Shown: positions 42,139-51,332 of the stretch, piece by piece
How the letters are laid out: each line of letters opens with the position of its first letter
How positions within the stretch are numbered: position 1 is the first letter of the stretch
Source of the DNA: an uncultured Eubacteriales bacterium
GTDB lineage: Bacteria > Bacillota > Clostridia > Lachnospirales > Lachnospiraceae
Assembly: GCA_900317515.1 (NCBI GenBank)
Contig: ONHA01000010.1
Span: forward strand, 1 to 64,000
Length of the DNA: 64,000 nucleotides
Direction of reading: 5' to 3'
Notes under the pieces: generated by a model
Database searches by the model: none
What the model saw: only the letters and a program-made list of their open reading frames with translations
Told to the model about the DNA's origin: nothing
Position numbers and translations under genes: made by a program

Positions 42139-42747
42139 TTATTTTCCCTTCACGAAGACCGCGTCCTCTTCATTTTTCGAATCCTTCCAGCGAAGCTTTT
42201 CGCCTTCCTTGTAGAAGCCGCCTTTGGTCGTCTCCTCTCCGGTCTTTTCGCCGTTCTTTACGACATAATAGCTGCCGTCATCGTATGTCAGGCCGCCGAG
42301 ATTCTCATCCCAGGTTCCCGTGATCTCCCAGCAGGCAGTCTCGTCGAAGGAGCTGCCCCAGGAAACCAGGATCGAGTATGTCCCGTCTTCATTCTCCGTC
42401 ACATCCATGCCGGCGCGTTCGCTCACCTCATCCTGCCAGGATCCGACAAGATCCACCTCTCCGGTGTAGTTTCCGAGCATGGCGGATTTCATGGAATCAA
42501 GCTCTCCGAGGGCTCCGCCCGCCGGATCGGTGATCTCGCTCCCGCCGAGCGCAATCTCGGGCAGCTCGACATCGGCCTGTCCGGCCAGGGATTCCACCAT
42601 CTCATCCACCTTGGAGGTCATCGCCTCAGCGATGGAATCCTGCTGTTCCTGGGTCAGGCTCTCCGTCTTTTCCGGCTCTTTTGCGCCTCCGCAGCCTCCG
42701 ATTAAAACCGCACCGGCCAGTATACCGGCAAAAATTATCTTTTTCAT
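42139..42747 (-). CDS. lipoprotein of unknown function
   Basis: A 202-residue lipoprotein: MKK, a hydrophobic stretch and the lipobox LIGGC, with Cys 19 as the likely lipidated residue. An acidic, Gln/Glu-rich segment follows. The last 100 residues (GSWQDEVSERAGMDVTENEDGTYSILVSWG ... GLTYDDGSYYVVKNGEKT) look like a beta-rich lipocalin-like fold, inferred from the alternating pattern only. It should sit on the outer face of the membrane. It has its own promoter. Confidence 0.75.
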   Translation of the reverse strand: MKKIIFAGILAGAVLIGGCGGAKEPEKTESLTQEQQDSIAEAMTSKVDEMVESLAGQADVELPEIALGGSEITDPAGGALGELDSMKSAMLGNYTGEVDLVGSWQDEVSERAGMDVTENEDGTYSILVSWGSSFDETACWEITGTWDENLGGLTYDDGSYYVVKNGEKTGEETTKGGFYKEGEKLRWKDSKNEEDAVFVKGK

Positions 42748-42807
42748 AAGTCTCCTCCTTATAACGCCGTCATCGCTTTACTGCCATCCGGCTTATTGCA
42801 TCAAGTA

Positions 42808-42836
42808 ATTATAAGACGATACTGCTGAAATAGCAA
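42808..42836 (-). promoter_or_regulatory. promoter of the lipoprotein gene
   Basis: TTGCTA (42836-42831), a 17-base spacer and TATAAT (42813-42808) on the minus strand, about 60 bases upstream of the ATG at 42747. ACTGCT/AGCAGT repeats at 42821-42841 overlap the -35 region and may end the upstream transcript. Confidence 0.6.
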
Positions 42837-42850
42837 GCAGTCTTCCTTCC

Positions 42851-43393
42851 TCAGGCGATATACACAATGGCGTTCCGCCGGAAGGCGGAAGTGATCTGCA
42901 TGACCGAGGAGTAGATGAGCCCGAAAGCGTAGGCGCAGACAGACACATACGGTCTCTTGAGAACAAACCCGCCGATGAGGACGATCACCGCAAGGAGCAT
43001 AGATACAAGGCCGAAGATAAAGTCATACCTCCATTTGAGCGAGCCGTTTCTATTGGACTCCAGACTGTGCAGGATGCTGACAAGCCCGGTGAAAGCGTCG
43101 ACAGCCGCTATGTACGCGATAAGGAAGCCGGCGGGATTATCGGCGATGGAGGATGTAAACATACCCAGATCGAGGAAAATCAAGCCCTGGCACAGGACCA
43201 GCTTGCCGTCAACCATGTGCCTTGCGATGGAAAAATAATAGAGCAATGTCTGAATGCCCTTTAAGGTCAGACCGATACCGATGATAAAGAGGACAAGTGT
43301 CAGTCCGCCGTTGGGGATCACGATAAGAAGCAGGGCGAGAAGGATGGACAAAACCCCGCGAAGAATATTGATGATTCGATTTCGCTTAGTCAT
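42851..43393 (-). CDS. DUF308/HdeD-like membrane protein
   Basis: A 180-residue protein with six hydrophobic segments in three pairs, starting ILRGVLSILLALLLIVIPNGGLTLVLFIIGIGLTLKG, the pattern of the DUF308 (HdeD-like) family. HdeD is linked to acid resistance in enterics, but in Clostridia the function is unknown. The C-terminus FRRNAIVYIA is cytoplasmic by the positive-inside rule. It follows the DUF6765 gene by about 43 bases and may be in the same transcript. Confidence 0.8.
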   Translation of the reverse strand: MTKRNRIINILRGVLSILLALLLIVIPNGGLTLVLFIIGIGLTLKGIQTLLYYFSIARHMVDGKLVLCQGLIFLDLGMFTSSIADNPAGFLIAYIAAVDAFTGLVSILHSLESNRNGSLKWRYDFIFGLVSMLLAVIVLIGGFVLKRPYVSVCAYAFGLIYSSVMQITSAFRRNAIVYIA

Positions 43394-43436
43394 ATTTTAT
43401 GCTCCTTTATCTCCCGCTCTTCCTCATGCCTGTTAT

Positions 43437-44603
43437 TTACCTGTCGTGATTCTTTCTTCGAATTTCCAGCAGCTTCCTGAAGTCCTGAATACCGGGAATC
43501 CTCTTTCCCTTTAACTCGACCGAGAAGCCGGCCAGAAGGCTGCCCGAGCTGAAGATCCGGTTGGTGACCATGCTCTTCTGGGCAAGGGCGGCGATGATGA
43601 ACTGCCCCAGCGCCGTTTCATCGCGGAGTTCCTTCTCCGCCTCCATGTACTCCTTTTTATAGATCTCGACGTCAAAATCCGGGATCCGGCAGCCTGAAAG
43701 TTCCTCCCCCAGGGCCTTCCAGTCGGCGCAGGAATCCGGCTGCCGCCTTACGAGGATCTGCCTGATCCGATCACGGTAAGGCCTGACCTCATCTTCCGCA
43801 TACCGATCCGTCTCAAAATGTCCGTCCGGATCCTTGAGACTCCCAATCGCATAGACCATCTGGCAGAACGCATTCCAGTAATCAGACGGGTTGTCCTTCA
43901 GAATCTCCCGATAGCCGCCCCAGGCGGGCAGATATTTGTAGAGCATAAAGGAATAGTCCGGCAGGTGACCGGCTCTGCCGTGTCCCAGATTCATTACCGT
44001 GTTTTCATTTGGCTGATAGAGGGTATTGACGTAGACTCCCTTTTCAAGATCATCCGGTGCGCCCGGGTTGTGGATAAACCGAACCTGCCTCTCCTCATAG
44101 CCGTCACCTGAGGGAATAAGCTCGTAGAAATGGTCATTGGTATTGTTGATGGCCAGCGAGGGCGTTCCTGCAAAATACCGGTGGGCCCAGGTGTCCGCCA
44201 GGACATGCATGGCCACACCGGCCGCGACGCTGCCCCTGCCCCTGGCCAGCTCCACGGTGTCCTTTACAAGCGCTCCGTTGGGATTGCAGATCAGACGATA
44301 TTTATTGCGGTACAGCCTGCTGCATTTTTTCCTCTCGGCGTAAAGATCTCCCGGCAGGAAATGAAAGGAAGCCCATATTCTGGTGATATTGGCAAGACCC
44401 ATCGGATCGGTGTTCGCATCGAACATTTCCAGCTGGAGCATGGTAGTGGCGGCAGATACGGGCCCGCCCACGCCCTGAAGAAAGGACTCCGAGCAGCAGT
44501 CGACGAACTGGGCACTGCGGGCGATTGAGAGACTGTCCTCATGGGAGCAGCCGGCAAGAAAGGCCGCACAATAGGTTGCATAGTAATGAAAATCAAGCTG
44601 CAT
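43437..44603 (-). CDS. DUF6765-family protein, possible metal-dependent hydrolase
   Basis: A 388-residue protein starting MQLDFHYYATYCAAFLAGCSHEDSL, the opening of the DUF6765 family. His and Asp residues in FHYYATY, GCSHED, SAQFVD and MHVLADTWAHRYF are spaced like the zinc ligands of phospholipase C/S1-P1-like all-helical enzymes; this is inferred, not proven. There is no signal peptide. Its start overlaps the end of the upstream membrane-protein gene by 11 bases, so the two are probably translationally coupled and work together. Confidence 0.7.
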   Translation of the reverse strand: MQLDFHYYATYCAAFLAGCSHEDSLSIARSAQFVDCCSESFLQGVGGPVSAATTMLQLEMFDANTDPMGLANITRIWASFHFLPGDLYAERKKCSRLYRNKYRLICNPNGALVKDTVELARGRGSVAAGVAMHVLADTWAHRYFAGTPSLAINNTNDHFYELIPSGDGYEERQVRFIHNPGAPDDLEKGVYVNTLYQPNENTVMNLGHGRAGHLPDYSFMLYKYLPAWGGYREILKDNPSDYWNAFCQMVYAIGSLKDPDGHFETDRYAEDEVRPYRDRIRQILVRRQPDSCADWKALGEELSGCRIPDFDVEIYKKEYMEAEKELRDETALGQFIIAALAQKSMVTNRIFSSGSLLAGFSVELKGKRIPGIQDFRKLLEIRRKNHDR

Positions 44604-45168
44604 GGCCGGCCTCCCGGGATGTTATCATTTTCTTGTAGCGCCTTACCTTTCGGGCGGAGGATACCATCTGTATCAGCAGGATGAAAGAGGTTAGTTCGAT
44701 CAGCAGGGCCGCGAGGGATGTGCTCTCTTCTCCCCCGGCTGCGCCCGTAAAAGCCAGAAAGCCGGTGATAAATGTGAGCACCTCATTGACAATATAGAGG
44801 ATGCTTAAGGGAATGTAGAGAAAAAAGACCTGCCGTCCCCTGCCCTCGGAGATGGCTGACACGCTGATATAGGTGCGGAAGGCCAGAACCGCAAGCAGAT
44901 AGCCCGCCAGCACCGAGGCGATGAGACCGTAGATTACCCCATCGCTGACAGTCCCTCCTCCGGCAGCTTCTATACCGTTTCTGATGCTTTCCATAAGCTG
45001 CCGGCGGTTAATCAGGATGATTCCCAGAGTTTTGACGACAGACCAGACCATGAAAATGAGAACCCCCCACCCGACGCTCACGAGTGTGCTGCATGCTCTG
45101 CGGTAGGCAATTTCTTCCGGTTCGTTGTTCAATGTATAAGCACCGGGGCTGACAGGCTGTGTGTTCAT
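44593..45168 (-). CDS. four-helix membrane protein of unknown function
   Basis: A 191-residue protein with four clear membrane segments, at about 31-52, 78-98, 115-135 and 145-170, and a basic C-terminal tail (ARKVRRYKKM). No family is recognised. GGAGGGAG precedes the ATG. It overlaps the DUF6765 gene by 11 bases and so may anchor or regulate that protein. Confidence 0.7.
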   Translation of the reverse strand: MNTQPVSPGAYTLNNEPEEIAYRRACSTLVSVGWGVLIFMVWSVVKTLGIILINRRQLMESIRNGIEAAGGGTVSDGVIYGLIASVLAGYLLAVLAFRTYISVSAISEGRGRQVFFLYIPLSILYIVNEVLTFITGFLAFTGAAGGEESTSLAALLIELTSFILLIQMVSSARKVRRYKKMITSREAGHAA

Positions 45169-45206
45169 GTATCTCCCTCCGAAAGGCCTTTATTGACTCC
45201 TTACAG

Positions 45207-46322
45207 TTATTCTATAATCATCGCATCCCCGAAGGAGAAAAATCTGTACCGCTCCCGGACAGCCTCCTCATAGGCCTTAAGCACATGTTTCCTGCCCGCG
45301 AACGCAGACACCAGCATGATGAGCGTCGACTCCGGCAGATGGAAATTGGTGATGAGCCCGTCCATGAGCTTGAACTCGTAGCCCGGATAAATGAAGATAT
45401 CCGTCCACCCGCTCTTCTCCCTAAGCACATAGGTCCCGGGCTCCGCCGTTCCCGCGCAGGCGTCCGTCTCCGGCACCGCCTTTTCAGTCACACCGCCGTC
45501 CGCGCGCTCCGCGGCGCTCTCGATGGTCCTGCAGGAGGTCGTGCCGACGCAGATCACGCGGTGACCCTTGCGTTTTGTCTCGTTGATGAGCTCCGCGGTC
45601 TCCTTTGAAACCATGTAGAACTCCGAGTGCATGTGGTGCTCCTCGACATTGTCGGATTTGACCGGCCGGAACGTTCCGAGCCCCACATGCAGGGTAACAT
45701 GAGCGATGTTCACGCCCATCTCCTTAATTTCCTTAAGCAGTTCTTTCGTAAAATGAAGCCCCGCCGTAGGCGCTGCCGCAGATCCCTCGTATTTCGCGTA
45801 GACCGTGTTGTAGCGCGTTTTGTCTTCCAGCTTGTGGTGGATATAGGGCGGCAGCGGCATCTCGCCCAGGGAATCCAGCACCTCCTCGAAGATGCCCTCG
45901 TAGGTGAACCTGATAAGTCGGTTGCCCTCCTCCAGGATATCCACGACTTCCCCGATGAGGGGCGCTTTTTCAGCCGTTCCGTCCGGGCTGCCGAAGAGGA
46001 TCCGGCTGCCGATGCGGCATTTTTTACCCGGCTTTACCAGGGTTTCCCAGGTATCCGCGCTCTTACGGACGAGGAGCAGGATCTCGACCTTGCCGAGACT
46101 TCCCTCTCTGACGCCGTAGAGGCGCGCCGGAATGACCTTTGTATCGTTGATGACCAGGGTGTCTCCCGGTTCAAGGAAGGAGGCGACATCCCGGAAGCTT
46201 CCGTGCGTAACCTTGCCGGTTTTCCGGTCCAGGTGCATGAGACGCGAGGAGGACCGGTCGAGAAGCGGATCCTGTGCGATCAGCTCCTCCGGAAGATCAT
46301 AATTAAAATCACTTGTTTTCAT
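45207..46322 (-). CDS. queA: tRNA preQ1(34) S-adenosylmethionine ribosyltransferase-isomerase
   Basis: A 371-residue enzyme that transfers the ribose part of SAM to preQ1 in tRNA to make epoxyqueuosine. Typical segments are [25 protein letters not shown] at the start, [12 protein letters not shown], the signature [17 protein letters not shown] and [19 protein letters not shown]. Length is slightly above the usual 340 because of an insert near [14 protein letters not shown]. No tgt gene is in the window. It follows pheT across a terminator. Confidence 0.96.
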   Translation of the reverse strand: MKTSDFNYDLPEELIAQDPLLDRSSSRLMHLDRKTGKVTHGSFRDVASFLEPGDTLVINDTKVIPARLYGVREGSLGKVEILLLVRKSADTWETLVKPGKKCRIGSRILFGSPDGTAEKAPLIGEVVDILEEGNRLIRFTYEGIFEEVLDSLGEMPLPPYIHHKLEDKTRYNTVYAKYEGSAAAPTAGLHFTKELLKEIKEMGVNIAHVTLHVGLGTFRPVKSDNVEEHHMHSEFYMVSKETAELINETKRKGHRVICVGTTSCRTIESAAERADGGVTEKAVPETDACAGTAEPGTYVLREKSGWTDIFIYPGYEFKLMDGLITNFHLPESTLIMLVSAFAGRKHVLKAYEEAVRERYRFFSFGDAMIIE

Positions 46323-46334
46323 TTTTCTGCCTTT

Positions 46335-46363
46335 AAAACGGCGGGACTTTATGCCCCGCCGGT
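46335..46363 (-). terminator. terminator after pheT
   Basis: On the minus strand ACCGGCGGG, a loop GCATAAAGT and CCCGCCGT followed by TTTAAAG, just before the queA start at 46322. Confidence 0.7.
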
Positions 46364-46371
46364 CTCATATT

Positions 46372-48792
46372 TTATGCTCTCAGTGTGATATTCATTCTCT
46401 CAAGACCGTTCAGGATCTTGTTCATCGCGGAGGTGATCTCAGCCTCCTCCATCGTCTTGTCCGGATGACGGAAGACAAGGCTGTAGGCCATGGACTTGAA
46501 GCCCTTCATGATCGGAGCGCCCTCGTAGATGTCGAAGAGGCTGTAGCTCTCGAGGATCTTGCCGCCGCGTTGGGCGATGATCTTCTCGATCTCGGCCGCC
46601 GTCACCTCGTGGGGGACGATCATGGAGATGTCGCGCGTCACAGCCGGATACTTCGCGATGCCGGTGTACTTGCGGTCGAAGGTTGCGAACGGAATCACCG
46701 CCGGCATATCGAGAACCGCGATATAGGCGCGGTCGCCGATGCCGTAGTTCCTGCGGACAAGCGGATGCACCTCGCCGATCTCGCCGATGCGGACCCCGTC
46801 ATAGAAGATCTGCGCCTGGCGGCCCGGATGCATGTAGTTCTTAAGCTCCGTCTTGGAATACTCCGGCTTTTTCGCCATGCCGAGCTTCCTCATGAGAAGC
46901 TCCACAACGCCCTTCATGTCAAAGAAATCGCCTTCGCCGTACATGCCGAATGTGAACTGCATGCGCTCGTCCGGAAGCTCGGTGAGCGGCAGGCTCTTTG
47001 CAATATAGATGTTGCCGTGCTCGTAGAGGCGGACATTCTTGTTGCGGCGGTTGTAGTTGGTCGCAAGGGAGGTCAGCATGCCGTTAAGCGGCGTCGTGCG
47101 CATGATTGAGAAATCCTCGCCGAGCGGGTTTGCGATCTCGATCGCGTTCCGAAGCGCGTCATCCTCCGCGATCATGAGCTTGTCAAATGCCTTTCTCGAC
47201 TCAAACGAGTAGCAGTAAGCCTGGGAGAAGCCGCAGTCCTCAGCAACGTCGCGGGCCAGAGCCAGTACGCGCATGTCAAACTGAAGCTTGCCGGCGGTCG
47301 CCGCACCGGACGGAAGGCTTGTCGGGATCTTGTCATACCCGAAGAAGCGGGCGACTTCCTCGGCAAGGTCGCAGGTGCGGAGAACATCCTGACGCCAGGT
47401 CGGGACGATGATGACATTTTTCTTCTCGTCGTACTGAAGATCGACCTTCTTAAAGATGTCGAGCATCATATCTCCGGAAAATGAAGATCCGAGCAGCGCA
47501 TTGATCTTCGCCGGCTCGAACGGAACCTCGCGCGGCTCCCACTTCTCGTCATAGACATCAACGATGCCTCCGACGACTTCGCCCGCGCCGAACTCTTCCA
47601 TGAGCTCGCAGGCGCGGTTGACAGCCAGTTCGGCCGTGTTCGGGTCGAGACCCTTGTCGAACTTCTGGGAGGCGTCCGTCTGGAGGCCGATACGCTTGGA
47701 GGACAGGCGGATGTTGGTGCCGTTGAAGTTAGCCGCCTCAAAGAGGACCGTCTTGACGGAATCCGTGATCATGGAGTTCTCGCCGCCCATGATGCCGCCG
47801 ATGCCGACCGGCTTCTCGGCGTCGTTGATCATGATGACGTCGTGGTCCAGCTTTCTGACCTGGCCGTCCAGAGTCGTGAACTCCTGACCGTCCTCGGCGC
47901 GCTTGACGATGATCTTGTGGCCGGCGATCAGATCGTAGTCATAGGAGTGCATCGGCTGGCCGTACTCTTCCATGACATAGTTCGTGATGTCGACGACGTT
48001 GTTGATCGGGCGGATCCCATTGGAAGCCAGGGCTCTCTGCATCCACTTCGGGGAGGGTCCGAGCTTGACATTTTTCACGACGCGGGCGGTAAAGCGCGGG
48101 CAGAGATCCTTGTCGACGACCTCGACGCTGACATAGTCGGAGGCCTTCTCGTCGTTGCCGGTCTTTTTGATCAACGGCTCATGGAACTCCTTGCCGAAGG
48201 TCGCGGCCGCCTCGCGGGCGATGCCGATGACGCTGTAGCAGTCCACGCGGTTGGATGTGATCTCATACTCGATGATCGCATCGTGGAGGCCTAAGAGCTC
48301 GATCGCGTCCGCACCGACTTCCGTATCCTCCGGGAAGACATAGATGCCGTATTCCGGCGCTTCCGGATACATCTCGTGGGAGGAGCCGAGCTCCTCGATG
48401 GAGCAGATCATGCCGTGGGATTCCACGCCGCGGAGCTTGCCGGCCTTGATCTCAATGCCGCCGACGGTCTTGTCGCCGTCCCTCCCGCCTGCCACTCTGC
48501 CGCCCTCGAGGACGACCGGGACCTTCTGGCCTGCCGCAACGTTCGGAGCGCCGCAGACGATCTGCAGGGGCTCGCCTTTGCCGACGTTGACCGTGCAGAT
48601 GTGCAGGTGATCCGAGTTCGGATGCGGCTCGCAGGTTAAAACCTCACCTACGACGATATCCTTGAGGTCGCGGTCCAGCTCCTCGAAATTTTCTACCTTC
48701 GTGCCGGACATCGTCATTGCGTCCGCGTACTCGCGGGCCGTGACGTCAAGGTCCGGAACATATTTTTTAATCCAGGAAAGTGATGTATTCAT
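46372..48792 (-). CDS. pheT: phenylalanine-tRNA ligase beta subunit
   Basis: An 806-residue beta subunit of the (alpha-beta)2 synthetase. In order: the N-terminal tRNA-binding domain (VVGEVLTCEPHPNSDHLHICTVNVG), B3/B4 editing domain (ITSNRVDCYSVIGIAREAA), B5 domain, catalytic-like core (MRTTPLNGMLTSLATNYNRRNKN) and the C-terminal anticodon-binding domain ending GLERMNITLRA. All parts are intact. It follows pheS by 18 bases. Confidence 0.97.
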   Translation of the reverse strand: MNTSLSWIKKYVPDLDVTAREYADAMTMSGTKVENFEELDRDLKDIVVGEVLTCEPHPNSDHLHICTVNVGKGEPLQIVCGAPNVAAGQKVPVVLEGGRVAGGRDGDKTVGGIEIKAGKLRGVESHGMICSIEELGSSHEMYPEAPEYGIYVFPEDTEVGADAIELLGLHDAIIEYEITSNRVDCYSVIGIAREAAATFGKEFHEPLIKKTGNDEKASDYVSVEVVDKDLCPRFTARVVKNVKLGPSPKWMQRALASNGIRPINNVVDITNYVMEEYGQPMHSYDYDLIAGHKIIVKRAEDGQEFTTLDGQVRKLDHDVIMINDAEKPVGIGGIMGGENSMITDSVKTVLFEAANFNGTNIRLSSKRIGLQTDASQKFDKGLDPNTAELAVNRACELMEEFGAGEVVGGIVDVYDEKWEPREVPFEPAKINALLGSSFSGDMMLDIFKKVDLQYDEKKNVIIVPTWRQDVLRTCDLAEEVARFFGYDKIPTSLPSGAATAGKLQFDMRVLALARDVAEDCGFSQAYCYSFESRKAFDKLMIAEDDALRNAIEIANPLGEDFSIMRTTPLNGMLTSLATNYNRRNKNVRLYEHGNIYIAKSLPLTELPDERMQFTFGMYGEGDFFDMKGVVELLMRKLGMAKKPEYSKTELKNYMHPGRQAQIFYDGVRIGEIGEVHPLVRRNYGIGDRAYIAVLDMPAVIPFATFDRKYTGIAKYPAVTRDISMIVPHEVTAAEIEKIIAQRGGKILESYSLFDIYEGAPIMKGFKSMAYSLVFRHPDKTMEEAEITSAMNKILNGLERMNITLRA

Positions 48793-48810
48793 AAAAACTG
48801 TATCCCCCTA

Positions 48811-49839
48811 TCAGAACTGGCTAAGGAAGCGGTCGTCATTTTCATAGAGAAGCCGCATGTCATCGATCTCGTACTTGAGGAGCGCGATGCGCTCGAGGCC
48901 CACACCGAACGCAAAGCCGGTGTAGACTTCCGGGTCGATCCCGCACATCTCGAGGACGTGAGGATGGACCATGCCGCAGCCCAGGATCTCGATCCAGCCG
49001 GAGCCCTTGCAGAAACGGCAGCCCTTGCCGCCGCACTTGAAGCAGGAGACGTCAACCTCTGCCGACGGCTCCGTGAACGGGAAATGATGCGGGCGGAACT
49101 TTGTCTTCGTCTCCGGGCCGAAGAGCTCCTTCGCGAAGACGTCCAGCGTACCCTTAAGGTCGGCCATCGTGACGTTCTTGTCGATGACAAGACCTTCGAT
49201 CTGGTGGAAGGACGGCGAATGCGTTGCGTCCACCTCGTCAGAGCGGAACACGCGTCCCGGGGAGATCATGCGGATCGGCAGCTTGCCTTTCTCCATGACA
49301 CGGGCCTGTACTGGTGAAGTCTGCGTGCGCAGAAGGATGTCTTTCGTGATATAGAAGGTATCCTGCTCATCCTTTGCCGGATGGTTGGCCGGAATATTCA
49401 GCTTTGTGAAGTTGTAATCGTCATATTCGATTTCGGGGCCCTCGATGACCTCATAGCCCATGCCGATGAAGATGCGCTCTACTTCCTCGAGAGCGATCGT
49501 GTTCGGGTGGCGGTGGCCGATGAATTTCATTTTGGCCGGCAGAGTGACGTCGATCTCCTCCTCCGCAAGCTCTTTCTGCATCTTAAGGGCATCGAGACGC
49601 TTCCTGGTCTCCTCCATCTTCTCCTCGATCGCAAAGCGGGCGTCGTTGACCCACTTGCCGACCTTGGGCCGGTCTTCCGGCGCTACGTCCTTCATGGATT
49701 TGAGAACGGCCGTAAGCGAACCTTTTTTACCCAAAAAAGCGACGCGCACGTCGTTGAGAACATCAAGCCCGCTGGCTTCGTTCATCTCGGCGATCGCTTT
49801 TTCCTGGATCTCTTTTACTTTTTCCTGAATGTCAATCAT
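48811..49839 (-). CDS. pheS: phenylalanine-tRNA ligase alpha subunit
   Basis: A 342-residue class II catalytic subunit. The N-terminal coiled coil (IDIQEKVKEIQEKAIAEM) is followed by the catalytic domain with HRHPNTIALEEVERIFIGMGY, SPVQARVME, the motif 2 region GRVFRSDEVDATHSPSFHQIEG and motif 3 GFAFGVGLERIALLKY. A zinc-like CFKCGGKGCRFCKGSGW segment is common in Firmicutes PheS. The ATG at 49839 has GGAGG close upstream; an in-frame start at 49854 does not. No T-box leader is seen. Confidence 0.97.
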   Translation of the reverse strand: MIDIQEKVKEIQEKAIAEMNEASGLDVLNDVRVAFLGKKGSLTAVLKSMKDVAPEDRPKVGKWVNDARFAIEEKMEETRKRLDALKMQKELAEEEIDVTLPAKMKFIGHRHPNTIALEEVERIFIGMGYEVIEGPEIEYDDYNFTKLNIPANHPAKDEQDTFYITKDILLRTQTSPVQARVMEKGKLPIRMISPGRVFRSDEVDATHSPSFHQIEGLVIDKNVTMADLKGTLDVFAKELFGPETKTKFRPHHFPFTEPSAEVDVSCFKCGGKGCRFCKGSGWIEILGCGMVHPHVLEMCGIDPEVYTGFAFGVGLERIALLKYEIDDMRLLYENDDRFLSQF

Positions 49840-49887
49840 AATTGCCTCCGACAAAACATTTCATACGAGTGTAGATACACAAATGAT

Positions 49888-49916
49888 AGTTTAATCTTTC
49901 AGGCGCAAAATGTCAA
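49888..49916 (-). promoter_or_regulatory. pheST promoter
   Basis: TTGACA (49916-49911), a 17-base spacer and TAAACT (49893-49888) on the minus strand, about 50 bases upstream of the pheS ATG. Confidence 0.75.
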
Positions 49917-49936
49917 AAGATATATGCCTGAAAATG

Positions 49937-49970
49937 AAAAAAAGCCTGCCCCGATGACCGGAACAGGCCT
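49937..49970 (-). terminator. terminator after galM
   Basis: On the minus strand GGCCTGTTCCGG, a TCAT loop and CGGGGCAGGC followed by TTTTTTT. Confidence 0.88.
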
Positions 49971-49983
49971 TCATTTACCGCGT

Positions 49984-51021
49984 TTATGCCTCAAACTTAT
50001 AAATCGTCTTTGTGAGATACTTCTCTCCCGCCTTTAAGATCGGAGATTCAAACTGCGGAAGATTCAGGGCATCCGGCACATACTGGGTCTCGAGCGCGAC
50101 ACCGCCGTACCTGACATACTGTGCGCCGCCTTTGCCCGGCTCCTTCGTATCGAGGCAGTTGCCCGTGTAGAGCTGGATAGCCGGAAGGTCCGAGCAGACC
50201 GTCATGGTGATTCCGCTCTTTTCGCCTTTAAGGACCGCATGGACGCGCATTCCCTCGCCGTCGATCATGAAATTGTGGTCGTAGCCGGAGCCGATGGTGA
50301 GCTGTTCATTTTCCGTATGAAGCTCCTTGCCGATCTCCTTGAACTCCCGGAAATCAAAGGGTGTTCCCTCGACCGGGACGACCTCGCCGCTCGGCGTCTG
50401 GTTCGGAAGAAGCGGTGTGTAATTGACTGCATTCAGCTTGAGGAGATGCTTTTCCACGGAGCCTTCTCCGTGGCCGTCCAGGTTCCAGTAGGCGTGGTTC
50501 GTCATGTTCATGACGGTATCCTTGTCGGATTCGCAGTCGTAGGAAAGCTCCATCGCGTTGTCCTCGGTGAGGGTGTAGGTGACGGAGCAGACCGCGTGTC
50601 CCGGGAATCCCTGGTCGCCGTCCGGGCTGTCGATCGTGAATTTGACCGCGTTCTCCCCGACGATCTCCCCTTTGAACATGCGGATGTGGAATCCGTCAGG
50701 CATGCTGTGGAGGTTGTTGATGCCGTCGTTCAGGAAAAGCTGATACGTAACGCCGTCGATCTCAAATGTTCCGTTCTTGATGCGGTTTGCATGGCGTCCG
50801 ATCGTGCCGCCGAAGCAGTTCATGCCCTCCGCATAGGGCTCCACCGTATCGTAGCCGAGTGTGACATCGATCATCTTCCCGTCCTTGTCGGGGACAATGG
50901 CGCTCTGAAGGATCGCACCGAGATCGAGGACCTGAAGCTCCATGCCGGCCGCGTTCTTGATCGTATATTTGCTGACAGAAGTCCCGTCGCTTAATTTCCC
51001 GAATTCGCTGACTGTAACCAT
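49984..51021 (-). CDS. galM: aldose 1-epimerase
   Basis: A 345-residue mutarotase that interconverts alpha and beta anomers of hexoses. The NHAYWNLDGHG segment contains the catalytic His, GGTIGRHANRIKNG precedes it, and the general base Glu lies in VALETQYVPDALN. Length is normal. No other galactose genes are nearby, so the sugar is not fixed by context. AGGAGG is 7 bases before the ATG at 51021, and a strong hairpin (51044-51086) lies just upstream of this site. Confidence 0.93.
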   Translation of the reverse strand: MVTVSEFGKLSDGTSVSKYTIKNAAGMELQVLDLGAILQSAIVPDKDGKMIDVTLGYDTVEPYAEGMNCFGGTIGRHANRIKNGTFEIDGVTYQLFLNDGINNLHSMPDGFHIRMFKGEIVGENAVKFTIDSPDGDQGFPGHAVCSVTYTLTEDNAMELSYDCESDKDTVMNMTNHAYWNLDGHGEGSVEKHLLKLNAVNYTPLLPNQTPSGEVVPVEGTPFDFREFKEIGKELHTENEQLTIGSGYDHNFMIDGEGMRVHAVLKGEKSGITMTVCSDLPAIQLYTGNCLDTKEPGKGGAQYVRYGGVALETQYVPDALNLPQFESPILKAGEKYLTKTIYKFEA

Positions 51022-51043
51022 ATCCAAACCTCCTCACATTTTA

Positions 51044-51086
51044 CAAAACGGCGGACCCACGATGTCCCCATCGTGCCATCCGCCGT
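51044..51086 (-). terminator. terminator of the structured RNA, just before the galM ribosome binding site
   Basis: On the minus strand ACGGCGGA and CACGATG pair with CATCGTG and TCCGCCGT, followed by TTTTG. It ends the RNA at 51098-51279 and lies about 15 bases from the galM ribosome binding site, so galM may depend on readthrough. Confidence 0.8.
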
Positions 51087-51097
51087 GATTATTTTCG

Positions 51098-51279
51098 TGT
51101 TCCCGGAATGCCGTACCTATAGAAACTGACGCCTAGCCTATGCCAGGTGGGTAACCGCACCTGCTACGCTGCCTTCCTCCGGTAGTTGCTTGAGGCCTGA
51201 CATTGTAAACCGGATGTAGGAATCCCTTTAATCAAAATGTAGGTTCAGCAAAAACAGGAAATCGCACATTCCCGGAACA
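51098..51279 (-). ncRNA. ssrS: structured small RNA, probably 6S RNA
   Basis: A leftward RNA of about 175-180 nt. Its 5' end GTTCCGGGAATG pairs with the 3' end CATTCCGGGAAC to make a closing stem, and it is flanked by its own promoter and a strong terminator. Inside are an AAAGGGATTCCTACATCCGG segment, a GCCTCAAGCAACTACCGGAGGAAGGC hairpin and a GCAGGTG/CCACCTG stem. The rod shape with a large inner bubble, the length and the lone transcription unit fit 6S RNA, which binds sigma-70 RNA polymerase. The SRP RNA signature GGTCAGGTCCGGAAGGAAGCAGC is not present, so SRP RNA is less likely. The call rests on shape and remembered sequence. Confidence 0.6.
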
Positions 51280-51307
51280 ATTATATTATACAATTACCGG
51301 CGGTCAA
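51280..51307 (-). promoter_or_regulatory. promoter of the structured RNA
   Basis: TTGACC (51307-51302), a 16-base spacer and TATAAT (51285-51280) on the minus strand; a second overlapping TATAAT lies at 51290-51285. Confidence 0.7.
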
Positions 51308-51332
51308 TGTAAAGTCCCTGTTAAATGATTTC

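Noticed and set aside
49840-49936. T-box upstream of pheST
   Set aside because: Only a plain promoter and about 70 bases of leader are seen, with no T-box motif.
51098-51279. SRP RNA
   Set aside because: The GGTCAGGTCCGGAAGGAAGCAGC apical signature is not present; only a partial likeness (GTCAGG, GGAAGGCAGC) is seen.
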